The notes beneath the pieces were generated by a model, which was given only the letters and a program-made list of their open reading frames with translations, was not told the DNA's origin and did not search any database. DNA of 64,000 bases. Origin: Epiperipatus broadwayi. Taxonomy: Eukaryota; Onychophora; Udeonychophora; Euonychophora; Peripatidae. The DNA is taken from assembly GCA_028023455.1 (NCBI GenBank), contig JAQFVV010000013.1, forward strand, positions 6,588,811 to 6,652,810. Reading direction: 5' to 3'. The translations under genes and the position numbers were made by a program. Shown here one piece after another: positions 49,705-63,702 of this stretch (the stretch's first letter is position 1; each line of letters begins with the position of its first letter).

Positions 49705-49763
49705 ATCCAAGGTTCCTCACTGATGAAGGCCACAAGTCAGAAACTAGTCTGGGGATATTGGAT
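49705..49763 (+). ncRNA. type I hammerhead-like ribozyme motif B7
   Basis: Plus strand: ATCCAA/TTGGAT, internal loop GGT/TA, TCCTCA/TGGGGA, core CTGATGA at 49720-49726, stem II GGC-CACAA-GTC (one G-U), GAAAC at 49740-49744, loop TA, GTC with C17 at 49749. Essentially the same as B5. Confidence 0.7.
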
Positions 49764-49916
49764 GAGTAGGCACTAGATAGGAATTTTATGCACAAGCCTT
49801 TTGGCATCCATTGATTACTCTAGCTTGCTGTGTGTGGCAATACGTATAGTGAATTTTGTCTGTTTTAAAACAGTTATACACAAGCATAAGAAGTGGTGGA
49901 CATGATGTTTATTGGC

Positions 49917-49932
49917 TTAATATCTTATATAA
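49917..49932 (+). repeat. target-site duplication, right
   Basis: TTAATATCTTATATAA, identical to 48447-48462. Confidence 0.85.
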
Positions 49933-50119
49933 ATGCAATCTATCCATTACTTTGAACAAGTTTTAGAAAAAAACCTTTTATTGTATCTATATATATACAC
50001 AATCTTGCATTGAACTGAAGAAGACTGCAAGACAGTTGAAATGTAGTATTGTATATGTATATAGAATCAATAAAAGGTTTTTGCTAAAAAGTGTTCAAAG
50101 TAGTGAATAGATTGCATTT
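49932..50119 (+). mobile_element. hairpin element enclosing a hammerhead-like motif
   Basis: The left arm 49932-49998 (AAATGCAATCTATCCATTAC, AAAAACCTTTTATTG) and right arm 50053-50119 (CAATAAAAGGTTTTTGCTAA, GTGAATAGATTGCATTT) are reverse complements with few mismatches. The loop contains CTGAAGA (50015-50021, fits CUGANGA), a 5-bp stem II GACTG-CAAGA-CAGTT, GAAA at 50038-50041, then TGTAGTA with GTA as possible cleavage triplet (50046-50048). The arms would extend stem I. It is inserted in LINE copy B; the 1454-bp block later landed at its left edge. Confidence 0.6.
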
Positions 50120-51069
50120 AATCACCATATCAATTTTCCTTTTTTCACATTTAATGTTAGTCCTATTCTTGTATTTATCTAACAAATCGTGTAAATAATC
50201 CTCTGAAGAATTATCTATAAAATAACAATTTTTTAAGCTTTCAATTTTAATCCACAAAATATATACCAAAATGTTATGAAGAGTGTCATACTTTCTTTTT
50301 AGTATCAAAACATAGACAATCAGTATTGTTAGGTTTTGATAAATTTTCTTCAGAATTTGACAAAACTTGGGTTCTATGTTGTGATGTTCCAAAGATTTAA
50401 CCACCACAATGAAATTTATAAAATTATTTTTTTTATAGTCTACAAATCCAATGTATAATGCTGAATGATAATCACTGGCTCTTTTTTAATCCCTTTTAAA
50501 TTCAGCTTGTTTTTTATTGATTAGCTAGTTTTTTACTGGTCTTTAAATGGTTTATATAGTTATATGGTTATACTTAGAAGTATGATAAAGAAATATGTAA
50601 TTTTTAATTTTTTCTTTTTACATATCTTCATATCAATATTACTACTGCATTGTTTGTTATCTGGTAGATCTTTATCTTTCAAACATTTGGTATATTGTCA
50701 ACAATTTTTCTACTTCTTCATCTGATTTTTAAAACTGGCTGTAAGGATTCCATAATTTTTTGGGTTTTCCCATCCTTTATATATAATCAATTCCTTATCT
50801 TATTTACTTATTTAAAATAACTGACATCCTTTAACATTCCCATCCTTTATATATAATCAATTCCTTATCTTATTTACTTATTTAAAATAACTGACATTTC
50901 AAAAGATGTTGCTATAATTGTAGCTGCTAGATGTTTTTTTTTAATGTTTTTTATTTACTTTTTTGCAGAATTCTTCAATGCTTTTCATGATTTTTTTTTT
51001 AGTAATAGTGACATCTTTTCTTATATCATTGAAATATGTTTTCTTCCATTAGATATATGCTTTATATAT
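50120..51069 (-). pseudogene. decayed LINE, copy B, polymerase part
   Basis: Minus-strand translation: GFVDYKKNNFINF then VVVKSLEHHNIEPKFCQILK and KIYQNL (palm region A plus the following helix, equivalent to FVDYERTFDSL...LKHCIIKI in copy A), followed by a DNA stretch similar to 42.4-42.75 kb. Frames are broken. The hairpin element interrupts it at the low-coordinate side and the TGTAAC element at the high-coordinate side. A recent 70-bp duplication lies inside (50767-50900). Confidence 0.65.
50767..50900 (+). repeat. identical 70-bp tandem duplication
   Basis: TTCCCATCCTTTATATATAA begins at 50767 and again at 50837. The following 60 bases appear identical, which marks a recent duplication within the dead LINE. 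Confidence 0.9.
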
Positions 51070-53622
<2,553 letters not shown>

Positions 53623-54110
53623 CTATATATATTTTAAAATTTATTTTTCTAAAGTTCTTTTTATGTCATTTCACTGTTTTTTTTTTGTATGTCATCATTA
53701 ATTATTTATCTATCCATTTCCAGAATACTAAATATATTCTAAATGAGTCATTTTTTGTTATTTCCTTATTTTTTATTTTTTTTTATTTTAAAAGTTTTGG
53801 TGAATTACAGTTTTTAATTCACTCAATCTTTTACAGTAGTTTTAGCATAATATATTTTTACTTTTCATTAATCTCTAGTTATGTCTGTGCCATCTTCAAA
53901 ATTTGTTAATATTTGAAAACAAGTTATGCATTCTAGCTCAAAAAAGTTATGCATTCTAGCTCAAATTCAATAATATCTGAAAGTTGATTGCTATTTATAG
54001 TTAATATTATTTTTTTAATAGTTTCATTTTTCAAGCTCTGCATTAACTTTTATTCTATATCTCACTTATTAATAAAAGCATTCTGTATTGAATATATTTG
54101 CAAGAAAGGT
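53623..54110 (-). pseudogene. decayed LINE, copy B, upstream part
   Basis: Similar at DNA level to 42.95-43.13 kb of copy A: CATTTCACTGTTTTTTTTTTGTATG against TGCTTTTTTGTATGTTATC, and CTGTGCCATCTTCAAAATTTGTTAATATTTGA against CTGAACCATCCTCAAAACTATTAACATGTGA. It is the continuation of the LINE split by the TGTAAC element. Contains a 23-bp tandem duplication at 53921-53966. The far end is not defined. Confidence 0.5.
53921..53966 (+). repeat. 23-bp tandem duplication
   Basis: AAGTTATGCATTCTAGCTCA at 53921-53940 is repeated at 53944-53963. Confidence 0.9.
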
Positions 54111-56107
54111 ATATACAAAATTAAGTTTTTTGTCAGTAAATTAAGATTTATGAATACATAAACATAATAACTTATTTGTTACTTCTATTGTATTCATATA
54201 TATGTATATATTTTGTATCTCTGAAGAAGACTGATGGATAGTTAAAACTGTAAGTTGATTAAAAAAGAACAAAATGCTGTTTTGAATTAATGCATAAGAA
54301 AGGGAATATAATTGTTGCATTAAATACATTACACTCATGAAATATATATTTTCAACTTTGCTTATTTTCACTGGGATGATTTCATATTCATTTCTTTTTT
54401 GGTGTTTTCTTTAAAAAAAGAATTCATATTTTTTTTATTGTAAACTCAAATTTCATATTACTGATTATCTCTTCATTTATGACAACATTAAAATATCCCG
54501 TTAACAATTAGACATTTTCTATTGTTCACCTAGTGAGAGTTTTGAAAATGCTCGACTTTTAACTTTTGAATAAAATCTTTAATAAATTGGTCTTAATTTC
54601 TTTTTACTTTAATCTCATTAGATTATTTTAAATATTTATATGCTGATTTGTAAATAAGGACAACATTTTGTCAATGTTATCAACTAAGTTAGTGTAACAT
54701 TCAGAAAATGAATAAATTAATCTTTATTTAAAATTGTTTTTAAAAATATGAATGGACAGGAGTAGATTTATGATAAATTTATAAAATTCTGTTTTAAAAT
54801 CTTATATTTATTTTATAATTATTAAAATATTTGAAAAAATTCAACACTATTTCAATTTTGACAGGTGATGATGTTAGTGATGAGTTTCACATGAAGCATC
54901 ATCAAGTAGAAAGATAGTTTTAAAATAAATCTTTTCTTTGGAGAACAATAGTGTCAAACTGATTGATATTTGCTGACTATTCATAAGATTCTAACCTCTT
55001 CAAATTGTTTTTCAATTAAAAAATCAATAAAAGTAGTATGGCTGAATTTTTGATATTAAAAAATCTTAAATTAATACAAGTTGCAGTTATAGTAAAACTG
55101 CATTCTAAAGCCATGGAACTAACCCACTTTTTCTGAGGGAAGATCCAATGATTCTAAATGAATATGAGAGTGATTAAGATATTATTGGTTTGATTAAAAG
55201 CAGTATATATATATCTTTTATCACCCACTGGATGACTTGTGTGATCAAGTCAAAACGTCGGTATATCAATATATAAATTTTTTAACACAGATGAACCTGC
55301 AAAATATGTCTTACACATATATGCAGAATAAAACCTCTCTTCTTTATCAAAATGGGAATCTAAATAACTAAAATAACTAATTTTTTCATTCTATTTGATT
55401 TACCACCAATTTCCATACTTTTTTATTTATCTTTTATGTACAATGAATCCTAATTGGTTCATATTGCCAATATTTACATTTTTATAGTAAAGTGCTTTTA
55501 AAATAATTTCTGTCTTCACTTTTTTGTTTAAATTTATGATTCTTTCAATTTTTCATTTAATATTATCTGTTCTTCTCAATTTTCATACAACATTTCTTCA
55601 TTTGAAATTAATCTTCAATTCTAGGTAAGTTACAGAAAAAAGTAATTGTAAAATAACTTATGATTAATAACAATATGACTTTTATAAACCTCTGTTTTTA
55701 TTTGCAACTATTATCTTTACCTATGACTTGCAGGTCAAAATATAAGAGCTATAAATTATTTTTTAACTATCATAAGTGGACATGAAAACTAAAAATGATT
55801 AGTTACATCGACACACATGTCTCCATTAAAAAACACTATTGATATCTTAATTAATATCCATTAGCCATTTAAGAAAGACAACCATGCTGAGGTTTTGGAT
55901 CTTAGACATAAAAGTGACTAAAATTATTACTCCATAAGCAAACTGTATGTTAGTCTATCATGAGAACAATCATATAGTAAAAAACATTTTCAGATGTAAG
56001 ATCTGTGGGGTGGAAATTAGGAATTTGGCACTTATTTTTAAGACTTCAGAGAAGAATTAAAAGCTTTTTTTGAATTAATAATAAATCCCTTTCAAATATA
56101 AAGTTAA
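54111..56107. other. AT-rich spacer with two hammerhead-like relics, no gene seen
   Basis: At 54221-54250 CTGAAGA is followed by GACTG...AGTT and AAAAC, a decayed version of the motif at 50015. At 55226-55268 ACTGGATGACTTG-TGTGAT-CAAGTC-AAAACGTCGGTA keeps a perfect 6-bp stem II and the ACGTCGGTA end but has a broken core. Neither could be active as written. Otherwise nothing recognised. Confidence 0.35.
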
Positions 56108-56235
56108 TAAATGTGATGTGATGTACTGTAGATTCTCCTTAAACAGAGTCAAGAATCTCTCAACAATTATACCCAGAGAAATCTGTTAGCCACTTTATTT
56201 TCCATTCCCCACTCTAAGTTTTCCCTTATTCTGCT
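56108..56235 (-). mobile_element. LINE 3' tail fragment
   Basis: Matches 1439-1565 (tail of the LINE inside the first hAT) at about 80 percent by eye: GTGATGTGATGTACTGT, GAGTCAAGAATCTCTCAACA, CCCAGAGAAATCTGTTAGCC, TTTTCCATTCCCCACTCTAA. The common low-coordinate boundary at GTGATGTGAT marks the 3' end of this LINE family. Confidence 0.7.
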
Positions 56236-59200
56236 CATTACATTCATGATGTAATAATGTGCCATCTATAAAATTAAATATGCAAATTACAAATTAAGCT
56301 TTCCTAGTCTATATGACTATTAAAAAGTTAAAATGACAAACAAATATGCTGGATCATGATTTCAGAGATCCCATTTCATTTTTAGATGTGCTACACATAT
56401 TAGAAAAATATTTTTAAATCTTCTAAAATAATTACAAAATGCTACATTTTCATAAGTAAATTTGAATAGTTTATTGAAAAATTAAGTAAAATTTTCAAGT
56501 TTAGACAAAAGCGGATCATCTTTTTATAAGTACATTCCAATTGATTAATACAATTTGTTTGTTTACTTAGTCCACTAATTATGGTGTGTTAATCCATATA
56601 TCAGTAATAGAGAGTATATAGATTATTTTTGTATTTTTTTTTTGTTTATTATTACAAAAATAATATTTATAATAGTTAAGACTGGGGATGAAAACTGATA
56701 CTAACCTTCATTGATTCTCCAATACTTCAAATAAATAAATAAAGGTATTTATTTGATACAATTATTAAAAAAAAAAAAACACAACTGATCATCAGATAAA
56801 ACAGTTCTTCAAATATTTGCACAATTCTTTTTTTATGAATTTCAAGAATTTGATATTAAAAAATATCATTAAATAAATTACACGTAATTCATGCATTATG
56901 TGACATAAATATAATAACATGAAACTGCAGCTAATCTTGTAAAATTTATTGTACCAATGTTTATTTATTTAATTAATTATAAATTGACTGCTGCATACTA
57001 TTCATTATTTAATTGATATTAGTATATTTTATAAATCTAATTCCATTTTTTTATTATATATTTAATAATCAAAACTTTTTATAAATTCTGAAACCTATGC
57101 ATCAATTGAGACTTGTTATCATTGAGGATAGATGGATGGAACAGTATGAAAGATAAAGAACAATGGGGTAAATTAATTCATCATGTCTCTAGAAAGTTGC
57201 TTATTTATCAGATGAATAGATAAATAAATTATTTAGAGCTTCTAAATTTCATATGCATATAAAGATTTAAGTATTATATAATAAATTAATTATAAATCAA
57301 TTTAAATTATCCATTGAGTATTATTAGATTCTTATGAAACTCAAAATATGGTAGATATTGTAGATATATTCTGCATATCTAAAACTTCAGTACTTGGGAA
57401 AACATATATGGAATAAAGCAAAATAATCTATTTTTTCTGGATGAATATATGGATAACTAAACTACATAGCTTTATTGCATCGATTACATTGAGCAGTTTG
57501 GTCCCAATACAGGTTTTTTTTCTGTCACTTTAGATCAGATATGAACAGAGATTGACATTATTGGCTAATATAAGAGATGAGAAGATTTATGTGGAATTGA
57601 AGAAATGGGCAAGGAAAAGAATGGAATGGATGAATTGATGTTGTGACTATTATCTGGACCTGTCTATTGGATGGAATACCATTCATTGATGAACTGAGAT
57701 TAATATGGACTATATTTTAGCTTTTGTATGATAATGATAACTGTTTAACCTATTATCATTTACTATAAAATTTTCTAGATCAATGACTTTCATTATATAT
57801 CTTAGAGATCTGAAATACCTGAACAGACAGACAGTAGTGCTAATGAAACTTTTGAATTTATATAAATAATGAAGCATTGTGCTTTAAATACTATATATGT
57901 ATACACAGATTGAAGCATTGTGCTTTAAATACTATATATGTATTAACAGATTTTAAAACATTTATGATCCAAAATCAGATTGCTTGCAACTGAGGAGATA
58001 TATAAAAAAAGTTCTAACTATAGTTTCTGTATAAATGCTCAGGTGTTTTATATTTTGACTAATTTGAAAAGTGAGAGTATTTCATGAAATAAGAGAGATT
58101 GGGCTGGGAAATTTTACACTGAACAATCATTCAAAGTTTATAACATGCTTTAGAAGAATGCATCATTTGATTGGATACAAATATTTATCAGGTGTGTTAG
58201 TCAATTTATTATATATATATATTAATAATTTTTAACAGATGTTATTATTAAAATATTTTTAAGAACATAGAAATATCTGTTATATTTTATTTTTAAAAAA
58301 TCACTGTCAGATGATAGTGATCAATGAAAATAGGAAACTGTAAATACTGACTTTGATTTTTCTAAAATATAATACATTAGATATTTCCACCTTTTTAAAA
58401 ATATTTCAACATATATATATTCGTTAAGTTATATTTCTGTACAAATCGGTGTTTTAATGTAGATATAAATTATCCTCATCTACTATGAAATAACATTGGA
58501 TTAAATACTATATAGTTAAATGACTGGTTGCTAAAACATTAAAATTTCCAGATTTAAATTATTTGTAATTAAAACGTAAATAATAAAAAAAAAAGATTTT
58601 CATTTTTGTGTGGTTGTTCAGACATTTCAAATTACTGACACATCTGATAAATGAGAGATTAGTTTGAAAAATTTTACACAAATGATATTTCAAGATTTAT
58701 AACAAATTTTAAAAGAATGCATTTCAAATTTGAAAGTTTCACTGATTACAGATATTTATGAAGCACATTAGTCAGCTTAATATATATAATAATAAACTAA
58801 GATATTAGAAATAATTAATTTAAAATAAAACTGAAAGACAATGATATCAGGAAGATCACGTTTTAAAGTAATAAATCTGTAGCAGATGTTCAAGGCCCAC
58901 ATTGAACGTTATTTGAAACTACCAGAGGTTAGCTTATTTTTTTCAAAAAATAAATAAATAAAATTTTTTATCATATCATTTAACAAACTAGAATTATCAA
59001 TCAATTTATTTATTTATATAGAAATAAGCAGAGACTAAAAATCCCTTCATGAAGTAAAGCTTATTAACAAAAAGAGATTGAAAGTGAAATATGTGGGTGA
59101 GAGATTATACAGATGTCCTGACATCACTGTGAGAATTAAAAATAATAAAATAGAACTGGGTTTGATCTATTGCTAGATAAGAAGACAGTGAATTAATGCC

Positions 59201-62200
59201 TGCAGTTTTAAACTGGATTTCAAAATATTTTGTGACTTTGTACAAATTGTATGGGTGAAGAACACTGTTGATAAAAAATGTTGGACTAAATTGAGTATAT
59301 ATATTTACATACATATATGATATACATACCCACACATATATAAATTCTGTTTTTATATAATTTTGAAGAATGAAGTTATGAATCTAAAACAGCTGATAAG
59401 CAGACAAAACCATAACTCTGTAGTAATTGTGACTATTGCATTGACATAATGATCTTATATTATTTTACATCTTAATGACTTTTATCAATATTGGTAATAG
59501 ATATACTGATTCACAATCAACTTATTTCATTATGAATGTAAACTAATAGGATATCTTTAATGAAGCCTTACAAAATAACCAGTAAGTATCGTTATAAAAG
59601 ATATTAATCTGTGTAAGTAGACAAGTATAATGTTTCATGGGTAGATAGATAGCACTAGTAGTTGAGTGATGAAATCAGATCATCGGTAATTCTGTTATTA
59701 TGCTTTTTGTCATTGAAAAATTAACTAATAAACTGTACAAATCTTATTAATCATCTAATACATTGAAGCTTTTCATACATATATGTGTGTACAGTTAATA
59801 CAAGTATTTACATTTTTCTTACTTTCATCTTCTTAGATTATGGTATTTTAAATTGATCTTTTTTCTTTACATCTGTAATGATCCCTTCCCTCCTCATTGA
59901 ATTTGTAAACAACAGCAAGTTTGATTTAATGATATTTACAAAAATGAACTTTTAACTTTTTCTGGGGGATAAGGGACTTTTTCGGCTTTGAAAATATTTT
60001 CTTTCCTTTCATAAACTGCTTAATTATGAGATTTTTAAAAAAATTTCTGAACGGATGACTAACAGTTCTACGAAATAAATCAAAAGATTATTAGACTAAA
60101 TGTTATAAAATTATTTTCTGTTTTAATGAGAAATTGAACTCTTGATCAAGGACATTATATATATTTTTAAAGATGTTTATTATATGTATACAATGATTAT
60201 ACAACTAAATCAGAAAATACATATACAGTACAAATCAATTTATTTATCATCATCTCACTCAGTCTATTCTATGTGAATTGATGAAGGTTCATAAACTTTC
60301 AGAATGGATTATACTTGATATACAATATTTGTAAAATGCTCAAACTTTTTAAAAAAATTGTAAATGTCGAGACAGTCGAATTATAATTCACAAACTATAA
60401 TTATATATAGATATCACGGTCATCATGTATAATTCATTAAGGCAGTATTTATCTCAATACAAAATTAGCTTTCATTGCAATCGCAGCCCTAATTCATCCA
60501 AAAATCGAGGCTTTGAGTAATAAATAGCTATTTTATAATACTTGACAAAAAAATCAGATCTTTTATCAGAGATGAACATCTATTTAACTAACAATATTGA
60601 GTAAATTATTTTTAAAAATTAGATTTAAAACTGTCCTAAATCTTTGGAACACCCTAATATAAATCGTTCAGCTTTTTCTGAAATCCATTTCCATGAACTA
60701 GTACTGTTAAAAATAATAACGCATGTTATATTCTTCTAAATCTCTTTGCTTTTAAATATTTTAGTCGAAAGTTTTGCTGACTTAAAGACGATAATTATTT
60801 ACAAAGATTATTCTTTCTTTTTTTTTTACAAAGGATATTAAGAGATTCAAAATTTCAAAAAAGGTGTTAGTATTCTTTGCAGTTTGGTAAATAGAAAAAA
60901 TAAAACTAAATAAATTCGTCAAGTTTACTTTTCCATTAAATTCGTTAAGATTACACAAATGATAATCACTTTCAGTTAACAACACCTGATGCTAGTAAAT
61001 ATTCGATCGATATGGGAAAGTGGTTCAATTTTTATCATAATTGATTGACAATAATGATAATAATAAAAATTAAACTGAGAAAGTAATGCATAATTTAAAT
61101 ATTATGTAAGTATGACGCAACCTCTATAAGAAAGTTTGTGGATAAACTATATAAGTAGTGATGTAGCTAGAGATTTGGATCTCTAACGCAATGTTTAATC
61201 ATTTTGGAACTTGTATATAAACACAAATACATCTTCAGAAGCCCATAGGCATTACCTTGGTTTGTTTCATGAATACCACTATAGGCAAGTGATAATATGA
61301 CATCATCTTAGGAGGTTTGTTTTCATATAGTTTGCCAATTTAAAATATATAAACTGGGAATTCAGATGATTTGTGGTTCAAATATCTAACAAAATTTTGT
61401 ACCTCATAAATAATGAAAATTTGAAGTGTTTAATCCAAATTTCCTTTTTATCTGTTTTAATAATAAAGCATTTATGTGAATACGAAATAATTCAGAAAAA
61501 AAATTAGTTACAAATCTGATTAATAAAACGCAGTAATCATTATTGTTTAAAAAGAAGAATTAAAGTCTGGTTAGAATGATGCTAAAGGGAATACATTAAT
61601 AAGAAACAATAAGCTGAGCACTGGCAAGAGAAAGCAAACTTTGAAAAAAACAAAGTAGATCTTGACTAAGTATGTGACTGTTAGAAAAATACTGATCCCA
61701 GAGAGTTTGGTTATCCTAGTACTTTAAATATTGTACTCAATAGGTTTATAAACATATTTTATGCAAGTAATTATATTAACTATTAAGATGTTAGAAATGT
61801 TATGATATACCACAGATTTAATAATTATTATATCTTTATTGTGATAATGGTAGGAATAAATCACATTTCTTTAGCTTATACAATAAATGATAAACAAGAC
61901 CAGCTCTCTATTGTGTTGTCATTGTAGAAAACTTAAATAACCAGTGATTACCATATGATAGTGCTTTTAAACTCCATTGCTGATCAGTTTCTGACTTTTC
62001 TCTTTATCAGTGAGACATATAATCCAAAATTGAAAATAACGACCTTAAATATTATTCAAGCTAGCAGTGTCTAATTCAAAACATACTAATGTTTTGAATT
62101 CAGGCCACTGTAATTGAACATTATTACATATCTGACTCTAGGATAGTAGCTATATATTTCAGTGCTTTTTGTTTTTTATTAATTGTAGATAACTTTTCCC

Positions 62201-63170
62201 AATGCTAGAAATGGTAATGACAAAGAAATTTTTATTAACATTACTACCAGAGGAAAAAAGTAATTAGAGTTAGCAAAGAATTAAAAATACTAAAATATAT
62301 TACTACTTACCCAAATCACATCTACATAACTGACCAAATATGTTAGATTGTTTCAAAACCTGAAGTGTTTTGAATTTCAAGGTTTTAGCTCCAGTAATAA
62401 AATAGCATTAAAGATGGTTGTTAGATGCATAACTGCATTATTTTCAGTTTATAATCTCCAAGTATTATAAAACAAAATATAAATACTGATCTATTGATAA
62501 AGATTAAAGTATACTGCCATTTGATAATTACTAATTATTTGAATTTACTAGAATAAAGAACTATTCTTGTATATAATAAAACTGTTCAAGATCTTATGCT
62601 CTCAATTTTATCTGTTAATATGTAGATAAGTTATAGAAAGCGATTAATTAATATTTAAATATTGGCTTCAATGCCTGTTTTAATTTAATAACTATTTTAT
62701 TGGTAAGCAAACATTTCAAGTTTATTTCCAACTGAAAAAAATTGGGTAAAAAGATAGAGAAAAAAGAAGTTAATTTTATTGATAATTGAGACGTTTCTTT
62801 GAGTTTCATTATCATATTTTTTAACTTCAGTCAGGAATCAATTCAGAAAAAAAATACATTGATTAATAGCTAATGTATTTGTCCATAAATCATATCTCTT
62901 AAGGCAGGGACAAAGTAATGAATGCTTTTATAAGCAACAAAATATTAACTGAACTTATTAATAAACATAATAATGTATCTGTCTTAAAATAAAAAATTTT
63001 ATCCTTTAATAATCATATGCATATATATTAAGGTCTTTGCCCTAAATACAATCAACTATAATTATTGAAATGTTAATTTATTCACAAGGTCATTTTACAG
63101 TTATATAAATTTACTTGATGAAATTGGTAATAATTACTTTTATGTTATATTTATTCTATATTCACATTTC
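56236..63170. other. AT-rich spacer, no gene seen
   Basis: Frames at 59105-59335 and 60782-60985 are short and chance-like. Apart from the 41-bp duplication at 57871-57952 there is no repeat shared with other parts of the window, no RNA gene and no mobile element I can support. Confidence 0.45.
57871..57952 (+). repeat. 41-bp tandem duplication
   Basis: GAAGCATTGTGCTTTAAATA starts at 57871 and again at 57912; the copies are nearly identical through TATATATGTAT. Confidence 0.85.
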
Positions 63171-63187
63171 ATGTTATATATATATAT

Positions 63188-63226
63188 TGTAACTAGTCGG
63201 GTATACGGTATACGAGCACACCCGTT

Positions 63227-63229
<3 letters not shown>
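63188..63229. mobile_element. 42-bp miniature with TGTAAC ends inside (TA)n
   Basis: TGTAACTAGTCGGG at the left and ACCCGTTACA at the right, flanked on both sides by TA repeats, with an inner GTATAC-G-GTATAC. The ends follow the TGTAAC...GTTACA pattern and TA target of the 2.7-kb elements, so it may be an extreme deletion derivative. GC-rich island in pure TA. Confidence 0.45.
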
Positions 63230-63262
<33 letters not shown>

Positions 63263-63332
63263 TAAATGAATTCATAGTATTATTTCTGGGAGTTTTGTGT
63301 AATAAATATATAATTGATAAATAGCTGATGTT

Positions 63333-63353
63333 TCAGTACTACTTTTCTCATAG

Positions 63354-63403
<50 letters not shown>

Positions 63404-63437
63404 GTACTACTTTTCTCATAGCTTATATATATATATA
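63333..63437 (+). repeat. duplicated 30-bp phrase bridging a (TA)n array
   Basis: TCAGTACTACTTTTCTCATA followed by GCTTATATATA occurs at 63333 and at 63401, separated by about 23 TA units; a 68-bp-offset duplication that carried the microsatellite with it. Confidence 0.85.
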
Positions 63438-63551
63438 TTTGTTGGACTATTTTCATAATATGAGTATTGAATGTCTTTAGAAAAATTTAACTTTATTTAA
63501 ATATTCCAAATACATTCAACTGTTACTAATAGCACACAGGTTAGTACATGC

Positions 63552-63702
63552 ACAATGTTTTGAGAAATATTATTCTCCCCTGTTCAGCAGGGTAATGCTG
63601 GCCTGAGCAGTGATGGTACTAGCATGGAAATTGAACCTTGATGCTTAGATTCATGAGTATGGAATTTTAAGGTAACACTCTAACCAATTGAACTATCCTG
63701 CC
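63552..63702 (-). mobile_element. tRNA-derived SINE, single unit
   Basis: Minus strand begins GGCAGGATAGTTCAATTGG (A box at 63695-63684, TAGTTCAATTGG), then TTAGAGTGTTACCTTAAAAT, B box GGTTCAATTTCC at 63637-63626, and a tail with CTGCTCAGGCCAGCATTACC and AGAATAATATTTCTCAAAAC. The tRNA-like head is the best preserved of the family. The same unit occurs head to head in the foldbacks at 8294-8560 and 32990-33272. Confidence 0.75.

Larger units (their letters stand above)
48463..49916. mobile_element. hammerhead-repeat block, family B, second locus (1454 bp)
   Basis: Insertion bounded by a perfect 16-bp TSD. It holds two minus-oriented units (48463-48895 and 48896-49284) and two plus-oriented ones (49285-49485 and about 49486-49916). 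Outer ends are ACAGGCAAAACTCACTATAC and its inverse. Within units: GCCACACACAGCAAGCTAG, AATCAATGGATGCCAGAAGG, the hammerhead motif, CTGAGAGCACTGCACCTAG, GATCTAATGCAACCCTCCAG, and ACCCATACATTTTGGTGTCT near the far end. The units are highly similar, so the insertion is young. No ORF: a non-autonomous element. The left end motif also sits directly before a PLE fragment at 26433, which suggests that PLE reverse transcriptase moves it. Confidence 0.82.

Noticed and set aside
54221-54250. Hammerhead motif at CTGAAGAAGACTG
   Set aside because: GAAAC has become AAAAC without a clear stem III or cleavage triplet; kept only as a relic in the spacer entry.
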